Shown piece by piece: positions 9,574-19,402 of a stretch of 64,000 bases of DNA (position 1 is the stretch's first letter; the number at the start of each line of letters is the position of its first letter). Source of the stretch: Photobacterium toruni (lineage in GTDB: Bacteria > Pseudomonadota > Gammaproteobacteria > Enterobacterales > Vibrionaceae); contig NZ_AP024854.1 in assembly GCF_024529955.1 (NCBI RefSeq), positions 2,046,001 through 2,110,000 on the forward strand, given 5' to 3'. The notes under the pieces were generated by a model. The model worked only from the letters and a program-made list of their open reading frames with translations, ran no database searches and was not told where the DNA came from. Position numbers and translations under genes: made by a program.

Positions 9574-11220
9574 TTATAAACCAGCATCACTGAAGACTTT
9601 ACTTACGATATCTTGTGCTTCTTTTTCAATAAGGGCTAGATGCTCTTTACCTTTAAAGCTTTCACAATAAATTTTGTAGATATCTTCTGTGCCTGACGGA
9701 CGAGCGGCAAACCAACCGTTTTCGGTAGTTACTTTCAAGCCACCAATCGCAGCACCATTACCTGGAGCATGGGTTAGTCGCGCAAGAATAGGTTCGCCAG
9801 CCAATGTTTCAGCAGCAACCATATCTGGTGACAATTTACTTAACACTGCTTTTTGTTGTTTATTAGCAACAGCTTGTAAGCGAGCGTATTCTGAACTACC
9901 AAATTTAGCTGCAAGTTCATCATAGTATTGTTGTGGGTTCTTACCTGTTACCGCTGTAATTTCTGCAGCAAGTAGACATAAAAGAATACCGTCTTTATCG
10001 GTTGACCAAGGCGTACCATCTTTACGTAAGAAAGATGCACCCGCACTTTCTTCACCGCCAAAGCCTAATGTGCCATTGTATAGCCCATCAACAAACCACT
10101 TAAAGCCAACCGGCACTTCAACAAGTTCACGACCCAATGCTGCAACAACACGATCAATGATTGCACTTGAAACCAACGTCTTACCAACGGCTACTTGCTC
10201 ACTCCAACCACTACGGTGACGGAATAAATAATCGATACATACTGCAAGATAATGATTAGGATTCATTAAACCAGCAGGAGTAACAATGCCATGACGGTCA
10301 TAATCAGGATCATTACCAAAGGCTAAATCGTAATTATCTTTATAAGCAAGTAAACCAGCCATTGCGTAAGGTGATGAACAATCCATACGCACTACACCAT
10401 CTTTGTCTAATGACATAAAACGGAATGATGGATCGATAGATTCATTGACTAAAGTTAAGTCTAGTGCATAGTACTGCGCAATTTGACGCCAATATTCAAT
10501 ACCCGAACCACCAAGAGGATCAACACCCAGCTTTAAGTTCGCTTTTTGAATCGCATCAATATCAATAACATTAGCTAAGTCAGCAACATAAGGTGCCACT
10601 AAGTCTTGTTGAATAACAAATTCAGAAGCAAAAGCATCTGTAATTGATACACGCTTTACATCAACCATGCCATTAGCAATAATTTCATTAGCGCGCTGTT
10701 CAATAGCGGTAGTTAACTCACTTTCAGCAGGACCACCATGAACAGGGTTATATTTAATACCACCATCTTGTGGTGGATTATGTGATGGAGTAATGACAAT
10801 GCCATCAGCTTTATCTGCATGTACCTTATTGTGGCAAAGAATAGCATAAGAGATGCCAGGGGTTGGTGTGTAACCTAACCCTTCTTGAACCACGATAGTA
10901 ACGTTGTTCGCTACCAATACTTCTAATGTTGAGGTAAATGCAGGCTCTGATAAAGCATGAGTATCCTTACCTAAAAATAGCGGCCCAGTTAAACCATTAG
11001 CAAGACGAACCTCAGCGATTGCTTGAGCAATAGCCCAAATATGGTGTTGGTTAAAGGTCCCTTTATCTGCAGTACCACGATGCCCTGAAGTACCAAAGGC
11101 TACTTTTTGTAACGGATCAGTAACGTTCGGCTCGATCAGAAAATAATTCGCAACAAGCGCTGGAATGTTATGCATATCTTCTTGCTGAGCGCGTTGACCC
11201 GCACGAGGGTGGATTGCCAT
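9574..11220 (-). CDS. pgm: Phosphoglucomutase (alpha-D-glucose phosphate-specific)
   Basis: Interconverts glucose 1-phosphate and glucose 6-phosphate, linking glycogen and cell-envelope sugar metabolism to glycolysis. The product is 548 residues, near the 546 of E. coli Pgm, and starts [18 protein letters not shown] after an AAGGA site. The frame extends eight codons upstream, but the family start is the internal ATG. The phosphoserine loop [17 protein letters not shown] is near residue 145, the metal loop [10 protein letters not shown] near residue 305, and the phosphate-binding end [13 protein letters not shown] is near the C-terminus. It lies 36 bases after seqA, the conserved seqA-pgm pair. 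Confidence 0.97.
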   Translation of the reverse strand: MAIHPRAGQRAQQEDMHNIPALVANYFLIEPNVTDPLQKVAFGTSGHRGTADKGTFNQHHIWAIAQAIAEVRLANGLTGPLFLGKDTHALSEPAFTSTLEVLVANNVTIVVQEGLGYTPTPGISYAILCHNKVHADKADGIVITPSHNPPQDGGIKYNPVHGGPAESELTTAIEQRANEIIANGMVDVKRVSITDAFASEFVIQQDLVAPYVADLANVIDIDAIQKANLKLGVDPLGGSGIEYWRQIAQYYALDLTLVNESIDPSFRFMSLDKDGVVRMDCSSPYAMAGLLAYKDNYDLAFGNDPDYDRHGIVTPAGLMNPNHYLAVCIDYLFRHRSGWSEQVAVGKTLVSSAIIDRVVAALGRELVEVPVGFKWFVDGLYNGTLGFGGEESAGASFLRKDGTPWSTDKDGILLCLLAAEITAVTGKNPQQYYDELAAKFGSSEYARLQAVANKQQKAVLSKLSPDMVAAETLAGEPILARLTHAPGNGAAIGGLKVTTENGWFAARPSGTEDIYKIYCESFKGKEHLALIEKEAQDIVSKVFSDAGL

Positions 11221-11256
11221 TGTCTTATCCTTGTAAAAACTCAATCGTGATTATAT

Positions 11257-11799
11257 TTATATCTCACCACAAACTTTATCAATAATATCAGAACCAAAGC
11301 CCATTTTTGTCATTAATTGATCAATCATCTGACGCTTTCGATCAGTATTAGTATTTGTGATCACCCAAAATGGGGTTGTGGGAATGGCTTTTGGCTTGGT
11401 CGTTTTACCACTGGCAAGCAATGTTTCTTCATCATGGGCAAAATAAACCCGCGTACGTCCTTTAATTGCCGCCGCTTCAGCAAAACCGTCAGCATCAATA
11501 CGATAAAGAGAAGATAAGATCAGCATAAAACGACCAATGGCTTTTTCTTGTGCCGCAAATTCATCTGAAATTAACACCGTACGCATTTCTTTAACGCGAT
11601 CCATAGTGGGTTCATTGCCTGCATCTCTGCTCACAACAATACCTTTAGGACGAACCGGCATCACAACTGCAGGTTGCTGCAATTGTTCTTCTGGCACCAT
11701 AAGCAAGCGACGTAAAATATCAGAAGCGCTTTCACCAATATGTTGAGTTTGGCTAGCGATATAACGATATAGCTCTTCGTCTACCTCAATAGTCTTCAT
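11257..11799 (-). CDS. seqA: Negative modulator of initiation of replication SeqA
   Basis: SeqA binds hemimethylated GATC pairs, sequesters oriC and the dnaA promoter, and organises newly replicated DNA. The product is 180 residues from MKTIEVDEELYRYIASQTQ, close to the 181 of E. coli. The N-terminal oligomerisation motif IGESASDILRRLL and the C-terminal GATC-binding part with SGKTTKPKAIPTTPFWVITNT are visible. Two in-frame ATGs lie upstream. The one four codons earlier (11811) has the better-spaced GGA, so the N-terminus may be four residues longer. It implies a Dam-methylating host. It is divergent from ybfF and upstream of pgm. Confidence 0.96.
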   Translation of the reverse strand: MKTIEVDEELYRYIASQTQHIGESASDILRRLLMVPEEQLQQPAVVMPVRPKGIVVSRDAGNEPTMDRVKEMRTVLISDEFAAQEKAIGRFMLILSSLYRIDADGFAEAAAIKGRTRVYFAHDEETLLASGKTTKPKAIPTTPFWVITNTNTDRKRQMIDQLMTKMGFGSDIIDKVCGEI

Positions 11800-11903
11800 G
11801 GTATTATTCATTATCATTCCGTTTAAAATTCTGGGTACGATTATAGCCTGATCCGAGGTTATACTCTATGGTAAATACCACACCTAATTAGAGAAAATAG
11901 CCT

Positions 11904-12668
11904 GTGAATCTTCATTTTCGTGCTGAAGGCAAGGGTAAAACGATCGTTTTGATCCATGGTTTGTTCGGCAGCGCAGATAATCTTGGTCTTTTAGCCCGAG
12001 AATTAAAACATCATTACCACGTGATCAGCGTCGATCTTCGTAATCATGGCTTATCACCTCACAGTGATCAATTTAGCTACCAAGATCTTGCGCAAGATAT
12101 TATTGAGACGCTGGATCACTTCGCTATTGATCAATTTGATGTGGTTGGCCACTCTATGGGTGGCAAGGTTGCGATGGCACTATCAGCATTAGTGCCACAA
12201 CGCATTAAGCACTTAATTATTCTCGACATCGCGCCTGTTGCTTATCAAGAGCACCGTCACCAAAATGTATTTGCGGGTTTACGCGAAGTTAATCGTCACT
12301 TAATAACAAAACGCAGTGAAGCTGAGCAATATTTAGCTCAATATATTAACGATATCGGCGTTCGCCAATTCTTATTAAAATCACTCACTAAAATAGAAAC
12401 AGGTTATCAATGGCGGTTTAATGTTGAGGGATTAATTGCAAACTACGCTACGATTATGGAATGGCAACCAGCATCTTTGCCATTTATAGGCAAAACATTA
12501 TTTATTAAAGGTCAGCTCTCTGATTATATAGAACCTCAATATCGTGATGCGATCATGGCACAATTTCCTAATGCTAAAGCACATATCGTGGCAAATACAG
12601 GTCACTGGCTCCATGCTGAAAAACCTGAAACTGTAAATCGAATTATTGATCAATTTTTGAATCAATAA
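11904..12668 (+). CDS. ybfF: Esterase YbfF, alpha/beta hydrolase
   Basis: An acyl-CoA/short-chain esterase of the alpha/beta hydrolase fold. The 254-residue product (E. coli YbfF also has 254) shows the oxyanion loop LIHGLFGSADN, the nucleophile elbow VGHSMGGKVA near residue 88-97, the Asp region LIILDIAPV, and the catalytic His in NTGHWLHAEKP near residue 234. The start is GTG, with only a weak AGAGAAA upstream. It is divergent from seqA, as in enterobacteria. Confidence 0.93.
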   Translation: MNLHFRAEGKGKTIVLIHGLFGSADNLGLLARELKHHYHVISVDLRNHGLSPHSDQFSYQDLAQDIIETLDHFAIDQFDVVGHSMGGKVAMALSALVPQRIKHLIILDIAPVAYQEHRHQNVFAGLREVNRHLITKRSEAEQYLAQYINDIGVRQFLLKSLTKIETGYQWRFNVEGLIANYATIMEWQPASLPFIGKTLFIKGQLSDYIEPQYRDAIMAQFPNAKAHIVANTGHWLHAEKPETVNRIIDQFLNQ

Positions 12669-13020
12669 CCATAAATAACACACCAGTAGAATCAGTAATT
12701 AACTATAGTAGACGACGAGACTAACTATTAAACCCCTGACTCGACTGTGGTATAGTGCGCTAAAGTTTGATAGCAATGGAACTAGGCTTACTGCTATCTT
12801 CTGCTCTATAGTAATACGATTAAAGCAGCCTCTAGACCAGCTAACGTTATTGACTAAGAGCTATCATGCCCTTTTGATACAGGGCAACAATAACCAATGA
12901 TAATATTTGGGCGAAAAAACACCAAATCGCCATCAAAAAGTAATTATCGTTGCGTCATTTATACGGATTTCTGTAAACTGCCCAATAGCAGTTAACAATT
13001 AAATATAGGTAAGATCTACT
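12669..13020. other. Gene-free region upstream of fldA
   Basis: These 352 bases hold no convincing gene. E. coli has ybfE between ybfF and fldA, and it is absent here. Visible elements are an extended -10 match TGGTATAGT near 12751-12760, an inverted repeat GATAGCA/TGCTATC (about 12769-12800), a TGCCCT/AGGGCA hairpin (about 12867-12888), and the fldA promoter block at 12944-12965. A transcribed but untranslated segment is possible. Confidence 0.5.
12944..12965 (+). promoter_or_regulatory. Candidate fldA promoter with a 14-base block shared with fur
   Basis: TTATCGTTGCGTCA (12944-12957) is identical to a block upstream of fur, and two bases later TATACG stands where fur has TATAAT. The block ends 63 bases before the fldA ATG, versus 66 for fur. 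Neither promoter has a recognisable -35 hexamer, which fits a bound activator. Confidence 0.5.
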
Positions 13021-13548
13021 ATGGCGAGCGTTGGACTCTTCTTTGGTAGCGACACTGGTAACACCGAAGCTGTCGCTAAAATGATTCAGAAGCAACTAGG
13101 TAGCAAGCTAGTTGAAGTAAAAGATATCGCAAAAAGCAGCAAAGAAGATATCGACAACTTTGATCTGATACTACTAGGTATTCCTACTTGGTATTACGGT
13201 GAACCACAGTGTGATTGGGATGACTTTTTCCCTGAGCTTGAGCAAGTTGATTTTTCAACTAAGCTTGTCGCTATCTTTGGTTGTGGTGACCAAGAAGATT
13301 ACGCGGAATACTTTTGTGATGCGATGGGCACAGTACGTGACATCGTTGAAAGCAAAGGCGGCACAATTGTTGGCAATACCTCAACAGCAGGTTATGAGTT
13401 TGAAGCATCAAAAGCATTAGTTGATGATACAAACTTTGTTGGTTTATGTATCGATGAAGATCGTCAACCAGAGCTAACAGCACCTCGTGTTGAGCAATGG
13501 GTTAATCAAATCTTTGATGAAATGTGCCTTGCTGAACTTGCTGACTAA
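13021..13548 (+). CDS. fldA: Flavodoxin I, long-chain type
   Basis: A small FMN electron carrier that donates electrons to enzymes such as biotin synthase, methionine synthase activation and ribonucleotide reductase activation, and substitutes for ferredoxin under iron limitation. The product is 175 residues (E. coli FldA 176). The FMN phosphate loop GSDTGNTEAVAK is at residues 9-20, with the isoalloxazine loops GIPTWYYGEPQCDWDDF and FGCGDQEDYAEYFCDAMG. The insertion after the fifth strand marks the long-chain class. It is followed by a terminator and then fur on the same strand, as in many gammaproteobacteria. Confidence 0.97.
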   Translation: MASVGLFFGSDTGNTEAVAKMIQKQLGSKLVEVKDIAKSSKEDIDNFDLILLGIPTWYYGEPQCDWDDFFPELEQVDFSTKLVAIFGCGDQEDYAEYFCDAMGTVRDIVESKGGTIVGNTSTAGYEFEASKALVDDTNFVGLCIDEDRQPELTAPRVEQWVNQIFDEMCLAELAD

Positions 13549-13574
13549 GCAGTGTCCAGTTTAAAAACATTCAT

Positions 13575-13602
13575 AAAAACGCGCTTTAAAGCGCGTTTTT
13601 TA
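13575..13602 (+). terminator. Terminator of fldA
   Basis: The palindrome AACGCGCTTTAAAGCGCGTT is followed by TTTT and a TATTA tail, 27 bases after the fldA stop codon. Confidence 0.88.
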
Positions 13603-14004
13603 TTATCTATAGCATTATTATACGGACGTTTAATTTTAATATTCGTAATACTGTTATCTGAAATACGACACAATAAATAAATTATCATATTGTTTGTATA
13701 TAAAATGAATATATACATATTTCCTCTATACAGATAATCACGCAGTTAATATTTTATCCTATTGATTTAAAAATAATTTAAGATAACAATATTCATAGCG
13801 AAGAAACACAGCTTTACTCTTTAATTTAAAATAGAAACGATAAATTTACCGTTAAGTTAACGAAACAAGACTTAAAATAATAAAATAAAGCGCCCCACTC
13901 TATAAATAAATATTACCCGTTGTTTTGTTACATTAATATCACAATATTGCAAACTCAAGAAAAGTGACACTTCTGCTAGATAACTGACCTTTTAAGGTTT
14001 ATTG
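13603..14004. other. AT-rich gene-free region between fldA and fur
   Basis: About 400 bases with very high A+T content and no open reading frame I can support. It contains many A/T runs but no clear copy of the 19-base Fur box, so autoregulation of fur is not visible in the sequence. Confidence 0.5.
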
Positions 14005-14026
14005 TTATCGTTGCGTCACTTATAAT
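14005..14026 (+). promoter_or_regulatory. Candidate fur promoter with a block shared with fldA
   Basis: TTATCGTTGCGTCA (14005-14018) is followed after two bases by a perfect -10 hexamer TATAAT (14021-14026). The -10 overlaps the upstream in-frame ATG at 14025, which therefore cannot be in the message from this promoter. That supports the downstream start of fur at 14085. No -35 consensus is present. Confidence 0.6.
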
Positions 14027-14084
14027 GAATCTATATGAGAAAGACTACTGCAACATTTTTGCAGCTAGCCAACAGGAAAATCGG

Positions 14085-14531
14085 ATGTCAGATAATAATC
14101 ACGCGCTAAAGCAAGCTGGTCTTAAAGTAACACTTCCTCGTCTTAAGATTTTAGAAGTGCTTCAACAACCTGATTGCCAACACATCAGTGCTGAAGACCT
14201 GTATAAAAAGCTCATCGATATCGGTGAAGAAATTGGCCTAGCGACCGTTTACCGTGTCCTTAACCAATTTGATGATGCAGGCATTGTAACTCGTCACCAT
14301 TTTGAAGGTGGTAAATCAGTATTTGAACTTGCCACTCAACATCATCATGACCACTTAGTTTGTCTTGATTGTGGTAAAGTAATTGAATTTTCAGACGAAA
14401 TGATTGAGCAACGCCAGAAAGACATCGCGGCACGCTTTAATGTTCGCTTAACAAATCACAGTTTATACCTTTACGGTCACTGCATGGATGGCGACTGTAC
14501 AGCTGATGAAACGTTGCATGATAAAAAATAA
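14085..14531 (+). CDS. fur: Ferric uptake regulator Fur
   Basis: Iron-sensing dimeric repressor of iron uptake genes. The product is 148 residues, the same length as E. coli Fur, from MSDNNHALKQAGLKVTLPR with AGGA seven bases upstream of ATG 14085. The winged-helix recognition part EEIGLATVYRVLNQFDDAG is near residues 48-66. The metal-binding runs HHHDHLVCLDCGKVIEF and HCMDGDC are complete. It is followed by a strong terminator and converges with glnS. Confidence 0.98.
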   Translation: MSDNNHALKQAGLKVTLPRLKILEVLQQPDCQHISAEDLYKKLIDIGEEIGLATVYRVLNQFDDAGIVTRHHFEGGKSVFELATQHHHDHLVCLDCGKVIEFSDEMIEQRQKDIAARFNVRLTNHSLYLYGHCMDGDCTADETLHDKK

Positions 14532-14559
14532 CAATGACTAGTTATTTTCGCCCTAAGAG

Positions 14560-14586
14560 CCAGTGATCACTATCACTGGTTTTTTA
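14560..14586 (+). terminator. Terminator of fur
   Basis: Hairpin CCAGTGA/TCACTGG with a six-base loop, followed by a run of six T, 29 bases after the fur stop. Confidence 0.9.
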
Positions 14587-14606
14587 TTACCCCAAATACG
14601 CATTAT

Positions 14607-14647
14607 AAAAAAAGCGCCGATTCCATTACTGAAATAAGCGCTTTTTA
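14607..14647 (-). terminator. Terminator of glnS
   Basis: AAAAAAAGCGC and GCGCTTTTT arms lie just past the glnS stop codon and give a T-run on the minus strand. The loop is about 20 bases, so the hairpin is weaker than its neighbour. Confidence 0.6.
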
Positions 14648-14665
14648 ACAAAGATTAACGATTAA

Positions 14666-16330
14666 TTAGTCGCCAATTTTTGCCCAAGTATCACGTAGAC
14701 CAACCGTACGGTTAAAGACTAAGTGAGCAGCACTTGAATCTTTGTTATCAGCACAGAAATAACCCATACGCTCAAACTGGTATGCTTTTTCAGCTTCAGC
14801 AGTCACCAATGATGGTTCAACAAAGCCGTTTAATACTGTTAGAGATTCAGGATTAATTACTGATACGAAATCATCAGCAGCACCAGGATTTGGCACTGTA
14901 AATAAACGATCGTATAAGCGAATTTCTGCTGGAATACCTGCTTGTGCAGAAACCCAGTGAATAACACCTTTTACTTTACGACCGTCAGCTGGATTTTTAC
15001 CTAGCGTGTCTTTATCGTAAGTACAGTAAATAGTAGTGATATTGCCTTCAGCATCTTTTTCAATACGCTCAGCTTGAATCACGTATGCGCCACGTAAACG
15101 AACTTCTTTACCTAATACTAAACGCTTGTACTTCTTGTTCGCTTCTTCGCGGAAGTCTTCACGCTCAATGTAAAGTTCACGACTAAATGGCACTTCACGC
15201 GTACCCATTTCTGGCTTATTCGGGTGATTAGCAATCGTCAGAATTTCAGTCTCACCATCAAAGTTTTCAATCACAACTTTAACGGGATCAAGAACAGCCA
15301 TTGCACGAGGTGCATTTTCGTTCAAATCATCACGAATACAAGATTCTAGTGAGCTAATTTCAATGGTGTTATCTTGCTTAGTTACACCAATACGCTTACA
15401 GAATTCACGCATAGAACCAGGCGTAAAGCCACGACGACGTAAACCAGAAATAGTTGGCATACGTGGATCATCCCAACCATTAACTAATTTATCAGTCACA
15501 AGTTGGTTTAGCTTACGCTTAGACATCACCGTATATTCAAGGTTTAGACGACTAAACTCATACTGGTGTGGTGTACAATCAATAGTGATATTTTCAAGAA
15601 CCCAATCGTATAAACGACGGTTGTCCATGAACTCAAGCGTACAGATAGAGTGCGTAATACCTTCTAGCGCATCAGAAATACAATGCGTAAAGTCGTACAT
15701 TGGGTAAATGCACCACTTATCACCGGTTTGGTGGTGATTTACAAAACGTACGCGGTAAATAACCGGATCACGCATAACCATAAATGGTGATGCCATGTCG
15801 ATTTTGGCACGTAGACACATCTTGCCTTCTTCAACTTCGCCATTCTTCATTTTTTCAAATAAGGCTAAGTTTTCTTCAACGCTACGATCACGGTAAGGGC
15901 TGTGCTTACCCGCTTGCGTTAACGTACCGCGGTATTCGCGCATTTGCTCAGGACTTAGCTCATCAACATACGCTAAGCCTTTATTAATTAATTCAATGGC
16001 AAACCCGTAAAGCTGATCAAAGTAGTTTGATGAATAACAAATTTCACCACTCCACTCAAAGCCTAACCAGTTAACATCATTTTTAATAGACTCAACGTAT
16101 TCGATGTCTTCTTTCTCAGGGTTGGTATCATCGAAACGTAAGTTACATTGACCCTGATAGTCCTGAGCAATACCGAAGTTCAAACAAATAGATTTCGCAT
16201 GGCCGATATGCAGATAACCATTTGGTTCTGGCGGGAATCGGGTATGTATGCTTGTATGTTTGCCACTTGCTAAATCCGTATCAATAATTTGACGGATAAA
16301 GTTAGTTGGACGAGCTTCAGATTCACTCAT
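14666..16330 (-). CDS. glnS: Glutaminyl-tRNA synthetase
   Basis: Class I aminoacyl-tRNA synthetase that charges tRNA-Gln. The product is 554 residues, the same as E. coli GlnS. The HIGH-type motif is in [19 protein letters not shown] near residues 33-51, and the KMSKS-type motif is [11 protein letters not shown] near residue 270. [16 protein letters not shown] and the C-terminal anticodon-binding beta barrels are also recognisable. Presence of GlnS agrees with a gammaproteobacterial host. It is monocistronic and convergent with fur. Confidence 0.98.
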   Translation of the reverse strand: MSESEARPTNFIRQIIDTDLASGKHTSIHTRFPPEPNGYLHIGHAKSICLNFGIAQDYQGQCNLRFDDTNPEKEDIEYVESIKNDVNWLGFEWSGEICYSSNYFDQLYGFAIELINKGLAYVDELSPEQMREYRGTLTQAGKHSPYRDRSVEENLALFEKMKNGEVEEGKMCLRAKIDMASPFMVMRDPVIYRVRFVNHHQTGDKWCIYPMYDFTHCISDALEGITHSICTLEFMDNRRLYDWVLENITIDCTPHQYEFSRLNLEYTVMSKRKLNQLVTDKLVNGWDDPRMPTISGLRRRGFTPGSMREFCKRIGVTKQDNTIEISSLESCIRDDLNENAPRAMAVLDPVKVVIENFDGETEILTIANHPNKPEMGTREVPFSRELYIEREDFREEANKKYKRLVLGKEVRLRGAYVIQAERIEKDAEGNITTIYCTYDKDTLGKNPADGRKVKGVIHWVSAQAGIPAEIRLYDRLFTVPNPGAADDFVSVINPESLTVLNGFVEPSLVTAEAEKAYQFERMGYFCADNKDSSAAHLVFNRTVGLRDTWAKIGD

Positions 16331-16480
16331 CTATTACACCTCGTGTACTTACAGGATTGAGAATTATATACAGTTCATCAATATGAACTATGATTTTACA
16401 CTATACCTCAATGCCGCTATGCAAAAAATCAAAAACGCAGTTATAACAAACAATAGTTGTGAATTTAATTAATAACGCGC

Positions 16481-16515
16481 AATAAAAAGCCGACGATGGT
16501 CATCCCATCGTCGGC
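16481..16515 (-). terminator. Terminator of the chitobiase gene
   Basis: Perfect 11-base arms GCCGACGATGG/CCATCGTCGGC, followed on the minus strand by TTTTTATT, about 48 bases past the stop codon. Confidence 0.92.
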
Positions 16516-16562
16516 AATAGAGCGATCATATTATGATCTTAGCTTATCTTGTTGTTAGTCGC

Positions 16563-19226
16563 TTACAGTGATGTAACACGACTGAAACGTTTACCGTTAC
16601 CACTTACTGCACGGATTTCAACGTTACCAGTTACACTTGGTTGTGCTTTCGCATCATAAGTGTTCCATGTTTTACCAGCATCTGTAGAGTACTGTAGAGT
16701 AAGACCTGGCATACTTACGTTCATCGCAAGTTTACCATTTTCAATCTTAGCGCCAGGTACTGGTACACGGTATTGAATACCGGCAGCATCTAGTTTAGCC
16801 AGTTCACGGTGACCCAGTACGTTTGCAAAACTCTGCCACTCATCATGCAGTGCTTTTTTGTTTACAAGGTTTGAATCTTGAGAGTATTCAACACCTACTT
16901 GGTATTCATTTTCCCACTCACCTTTGTGCCATGCACGCTCTGCAGCAGCTAACACACGAGGGAATACCATGTATTCATACTGCTTATCATTGCCTACTGT
17001 CTCACTCCAAAGCTGAGCAGATAGACCATGGAAACCTTTCGATTTCACCGTACCTTTACTTGTAAAGCCATTACCGTCACGGTCAAGTGATGTCTCAGCA
17101 TTTTGTGGTAAGTTCTCTGGTGCAAAACCAAACATCTTACGGGTATCTGTTGCACGTGTTGCCCAGTAGTAGCCACGCTCAGATGGGTCTACTTCGTATG
17201 GCATATCCATGTAAACATAATCAGGGTTAGAAACGACTACATCGTAGCCTTTATCAGCCCACTCGTAAGCTGATGCACCACCGCCCCAGTATAGAACGTC
17301 CCAGAAGTTGACACGCACGTTATCAGTATTAAATGCTTTTGAATCTTTAGAGTACTTCAAGCCATCTTGCCATGCTTGGAAGTTCTCAATACCTTTACCG
17401 TTAACAATCTCACTAACACGCTCTGCAAAGTGACTTGGTAGATGATCGTAATCAGCAACAACACCATCAGCGATCAATTTTTGACACATTGGTGATTTCT
17501 GGTAAGGCTTATCTTGCTTAGATTGGTCAATAGAACCTGTCCAAGCTGTTTTATCAGCAGCGTTAATATCTTGGAAACCCGCATTTAGCTTGATATTTTT
17601 CGCTTCATCGCCACCGAAGTGCCAAGTATTTAGCGGCATACCCGCTTCTTTGTGCATCGCTTGAATTTCAGTAATTACTTTATCTACAAACTTTGCAGAA
17701 GAATCCATACATGGGTTAATGAAACTACGCTTATCGTAAAACTGAACAGTAGTAACATTTGATGTATCTTGTGGATCCATTAAGCGATATTCGTTCGCTT
17801 CATCCATTTTGCCTTCAGCAGCTAGACGCTTATAACGCGCTTCCATCGCTACCACTGCTGCACGTGCGTGAGCTGGCATATCGATTTCAGGAATAACTTC
17901 GATACCACGTGCTTTCGCATATTTTAGAATATCTAAGTAATCTTGCTTGCTGTAGTAACCAGAACCATCGTTATCAGATGTTGGACCTGAGCCTAGTTGA
18001 GGCAGTAGACATGAAGTCTCAGACAAATCATGACAACGCTTGCCACCAATGTCTGTTAGCTCTGGTAAACCAGGGATCTCTACACGCCAACCTTCATCAT
18101 CAGATAAATGGAAGTGGAATTTGTTCATCTTGTACGCTGCCATTTGGTCTAGCGTACGTAAAATAACTTCTTTTGAGTGGAAGTTACGACCCACATCAAC
18201 CATCACACCACGGTAATCAAAACGCGGTGCATCAGTTACTTCTAACGTAGGAATGCTGTTTTTAGCACCAGTGCTCATTAGCGAGATAAGTGACTGCATA
18301 CCATAGAATGCACCTTGGTCATCAAAACCAATAACCGTTGCACCTGTTGGGGTTACATCTAACTTGTAAGCGCCAGCAATTTGTTGATCTTTAGCAAATG
18401 AACCAGGTAGTAGACTCACCTTGACAGGGTATTGACCTTGAGTATTAACACCTAATACATCAAGACGCTCATTCACTGCTGCCATCATATCGGCAGGTAG
18501 CGTAAAATTGCTGATTTTAATACCGTTTGCTAGTGAAACAGTATTACCTGTTAACTTCGTACTTAATGGCGTAGGAACAATTGTTGCTGCCACTTCTTCT
18601 GTCGCTAACACGTTAATATCTTGGTTCTTTTCAAAACGTGTTTCAGCGGTCGCCAGTATATTATTATCAGCTTTAACACGCTTGAATTGATCACCTTTTA
18701 AAGGAACAAGATAATCAGCAGGGTTTACTGAGTCAGTACTTTTGATTGTTTGCGCTGCGGCATCACCAGAAGTCACGTATGCACGAGGCATATAATCGTT
18801 TTCGAAAAGCGTCCAATATTCACCGATGTAAGGAATAACAACCTTTTCACCTTCTGCAAAACCATCAAACTTATCTGTTGGCTCTAGCGTATGAAGATCA
18901 CCCGTTACGTGTGTAACTTTAAATTGTTCATTTTGAACTTCAAGAATTTGGCGAATGCTGCTGAAATAAATTTTCCAATCAGTACCAGTAACCGCTGGAC
19001 CATTATTTTCTAGCGTCAAATTAATTAGATCACAAGATGCCCATTCTGCGCCTAGCGTCTTACACTGTAGGCCCTCTTCTGCACCATGTTGAGTAACAAT
19101 TTCATAAGTAACATCAAGGTTGTTAGCTAAATTTTTAACAACCTTTTCATCATCATTTCCTTGTGTTGCACAACCAGTTACTGCAAGTGCAATGAAAGAT
19201 GCTAACGCTGTAAGTTTAATAGTCAT
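16563..19226 (-). CDS. chb: Chitobiase / beta-N-acetylhexosaminidase lipoprotein (GH20)
   Basis: Cleaves chitobiose and other GlcNAc oligomers to GlcNAc. The 887-residue product begins with a lipoprotein signal with lipobox VTGC (Cys19), so it should be anchored in the outer membrane or periplasm. Family order is visible: an N-terminal carbohydrate-binding domain, a GH20 cap domain, the catalytic barrel with FHFHLSDDEGWRVEI and the acid/assist pair in WHFGGDEAKN near residues 535-545, then a C-terminal immunoglobulin-like domain. Length matches Vibrio and Serratia chitobiases (about 885). It lies downstream of nagE on the same strand with a hairpin in the gap, so co-expression with GlcNAc uptake is likely. 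Confidence 0.95.
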   Translation of the reverse strand: MTIKLTALASFIALAVTGCATQGNDDEKVVKNLANNLDVTYEIVTQHGAEEGLQCKTLGAEWASCDLINLTLENNGPAVTGTDWKIYFSSIRQILEVQNEQFKVTHVTGDLHTLEPTDKFDGFAEGEKVVIPYIGEYWTLFENDYMPRAYVTSGDAAAQTIKSTDSVNPADYLVPLKGDQFKRVKADNNILATAETRFEKNQDINVLATEEVAATIVPTPLSTKLTGNTVSLANGIKISNFTLPADMMAAVNERLDVLGVNTQGQYPVKVSLLPGSFAKDQQIAGAYKLDVTPTGATVIGFDDQGAFYGMQSLISLMSTGAKNSIPTLEVTDAPRFDYRGVMVDVGRNFHSKEVILRTLDQMAAYKMNKFHFHLSDDEGWRVEIPGLPELTDIGGKRCHDLSETSCLLPQLGSGPTSDNDGSGYYSKQDYLDILKYAKARGIEVIPEIDMPAHARAAVVAMEARYKRLAAEGKMDEANEYRLMDPQDTSNVTTVQFYDKRSFINPCMDSSAKFVDKVITEIQAMHKEAGMPLNTWHFGGDEAKNIKLNAGFQDINAADKTAWTGSIDQSKQDKPYQKSPMCQKLIADGVVADYDHLPSHFAERVSEIVNGKGIENFQAWQDGLKYSKDSKAFNTDNVRVNFWDVLYWGGGASAYEWADKGYDVVVSNPDYVYMDMPYEVDPSERGYYWATRATDTRKMFGFAPENLPQNAETSLDRDGNGFTSKGTVKSKGFHGLSAQLWSETVGNDKQYEYMVFPRVLAAAERAWHKGEWENEYQVGVEYSQDSNLVNKKALHDEWQSFANVLGHRELAKLDAAGIQYRVPVPGAKIENGKLAMNVSMPGLTLQYSTDAGKTWNTYDAKAQPSVTGNVEIRAVSGNGKRFSRVTSL

Positions 19227-19303
19227 GAAATATTCCTTTCTCCCGATATCCCTTTAAATGAAGGGAAAATCTATATAGAGCCCAAAAGTTGGGTACTCAA
19301 AAT

Positions 19304-19343
19304 GCCGGCCTTGATATCTTACAATTAAAATATCAGGACCGGT
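19304..19343. other. Stable hairpin in the nagE-chb gap
   Basis: Imperfect 14-base arms (GCCGGCCTTGATAT and ATATCAGGACCGGT) enclose 12 bases, between the nagE stop and the chb start. On the minus strand it is followed by ATTTTG rather than a long T-run. It could be a partial terminator or an mRNA-processing or stability element that sets different levels of nagE and chb. Confidence 0.55.
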
Positions 19344-19402
19344 CTAATTAAAAAGTGTTGCGGTATTTCGTGTGTTACTTAATTACTTAAGAATTTAGGT
19401 AA

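Noticed and set aside
12905-12930. Possible H-type pseudoknot (ATTTGG/CCAAAT interleaved with GCGA/TCGC), riboswitch-like
   Set aside because: It lies upstream of the inferred fldA start point, so it would not be in that message. No riboswitch consensus is recognised.
13603-14004. Fur box upstream of fur
   Set aside because: The AT-rich stretch has many near matches by composition, but none reaches a convincing 19-base palindrome.
14025-14084. N-terminal extension of Fur or a uof-like leader peptide
   Set aside because: The upstream ATG overlaps a perfect -10 hexamer, so it should not be in the message. The family start at 14085 has its own AGGA.
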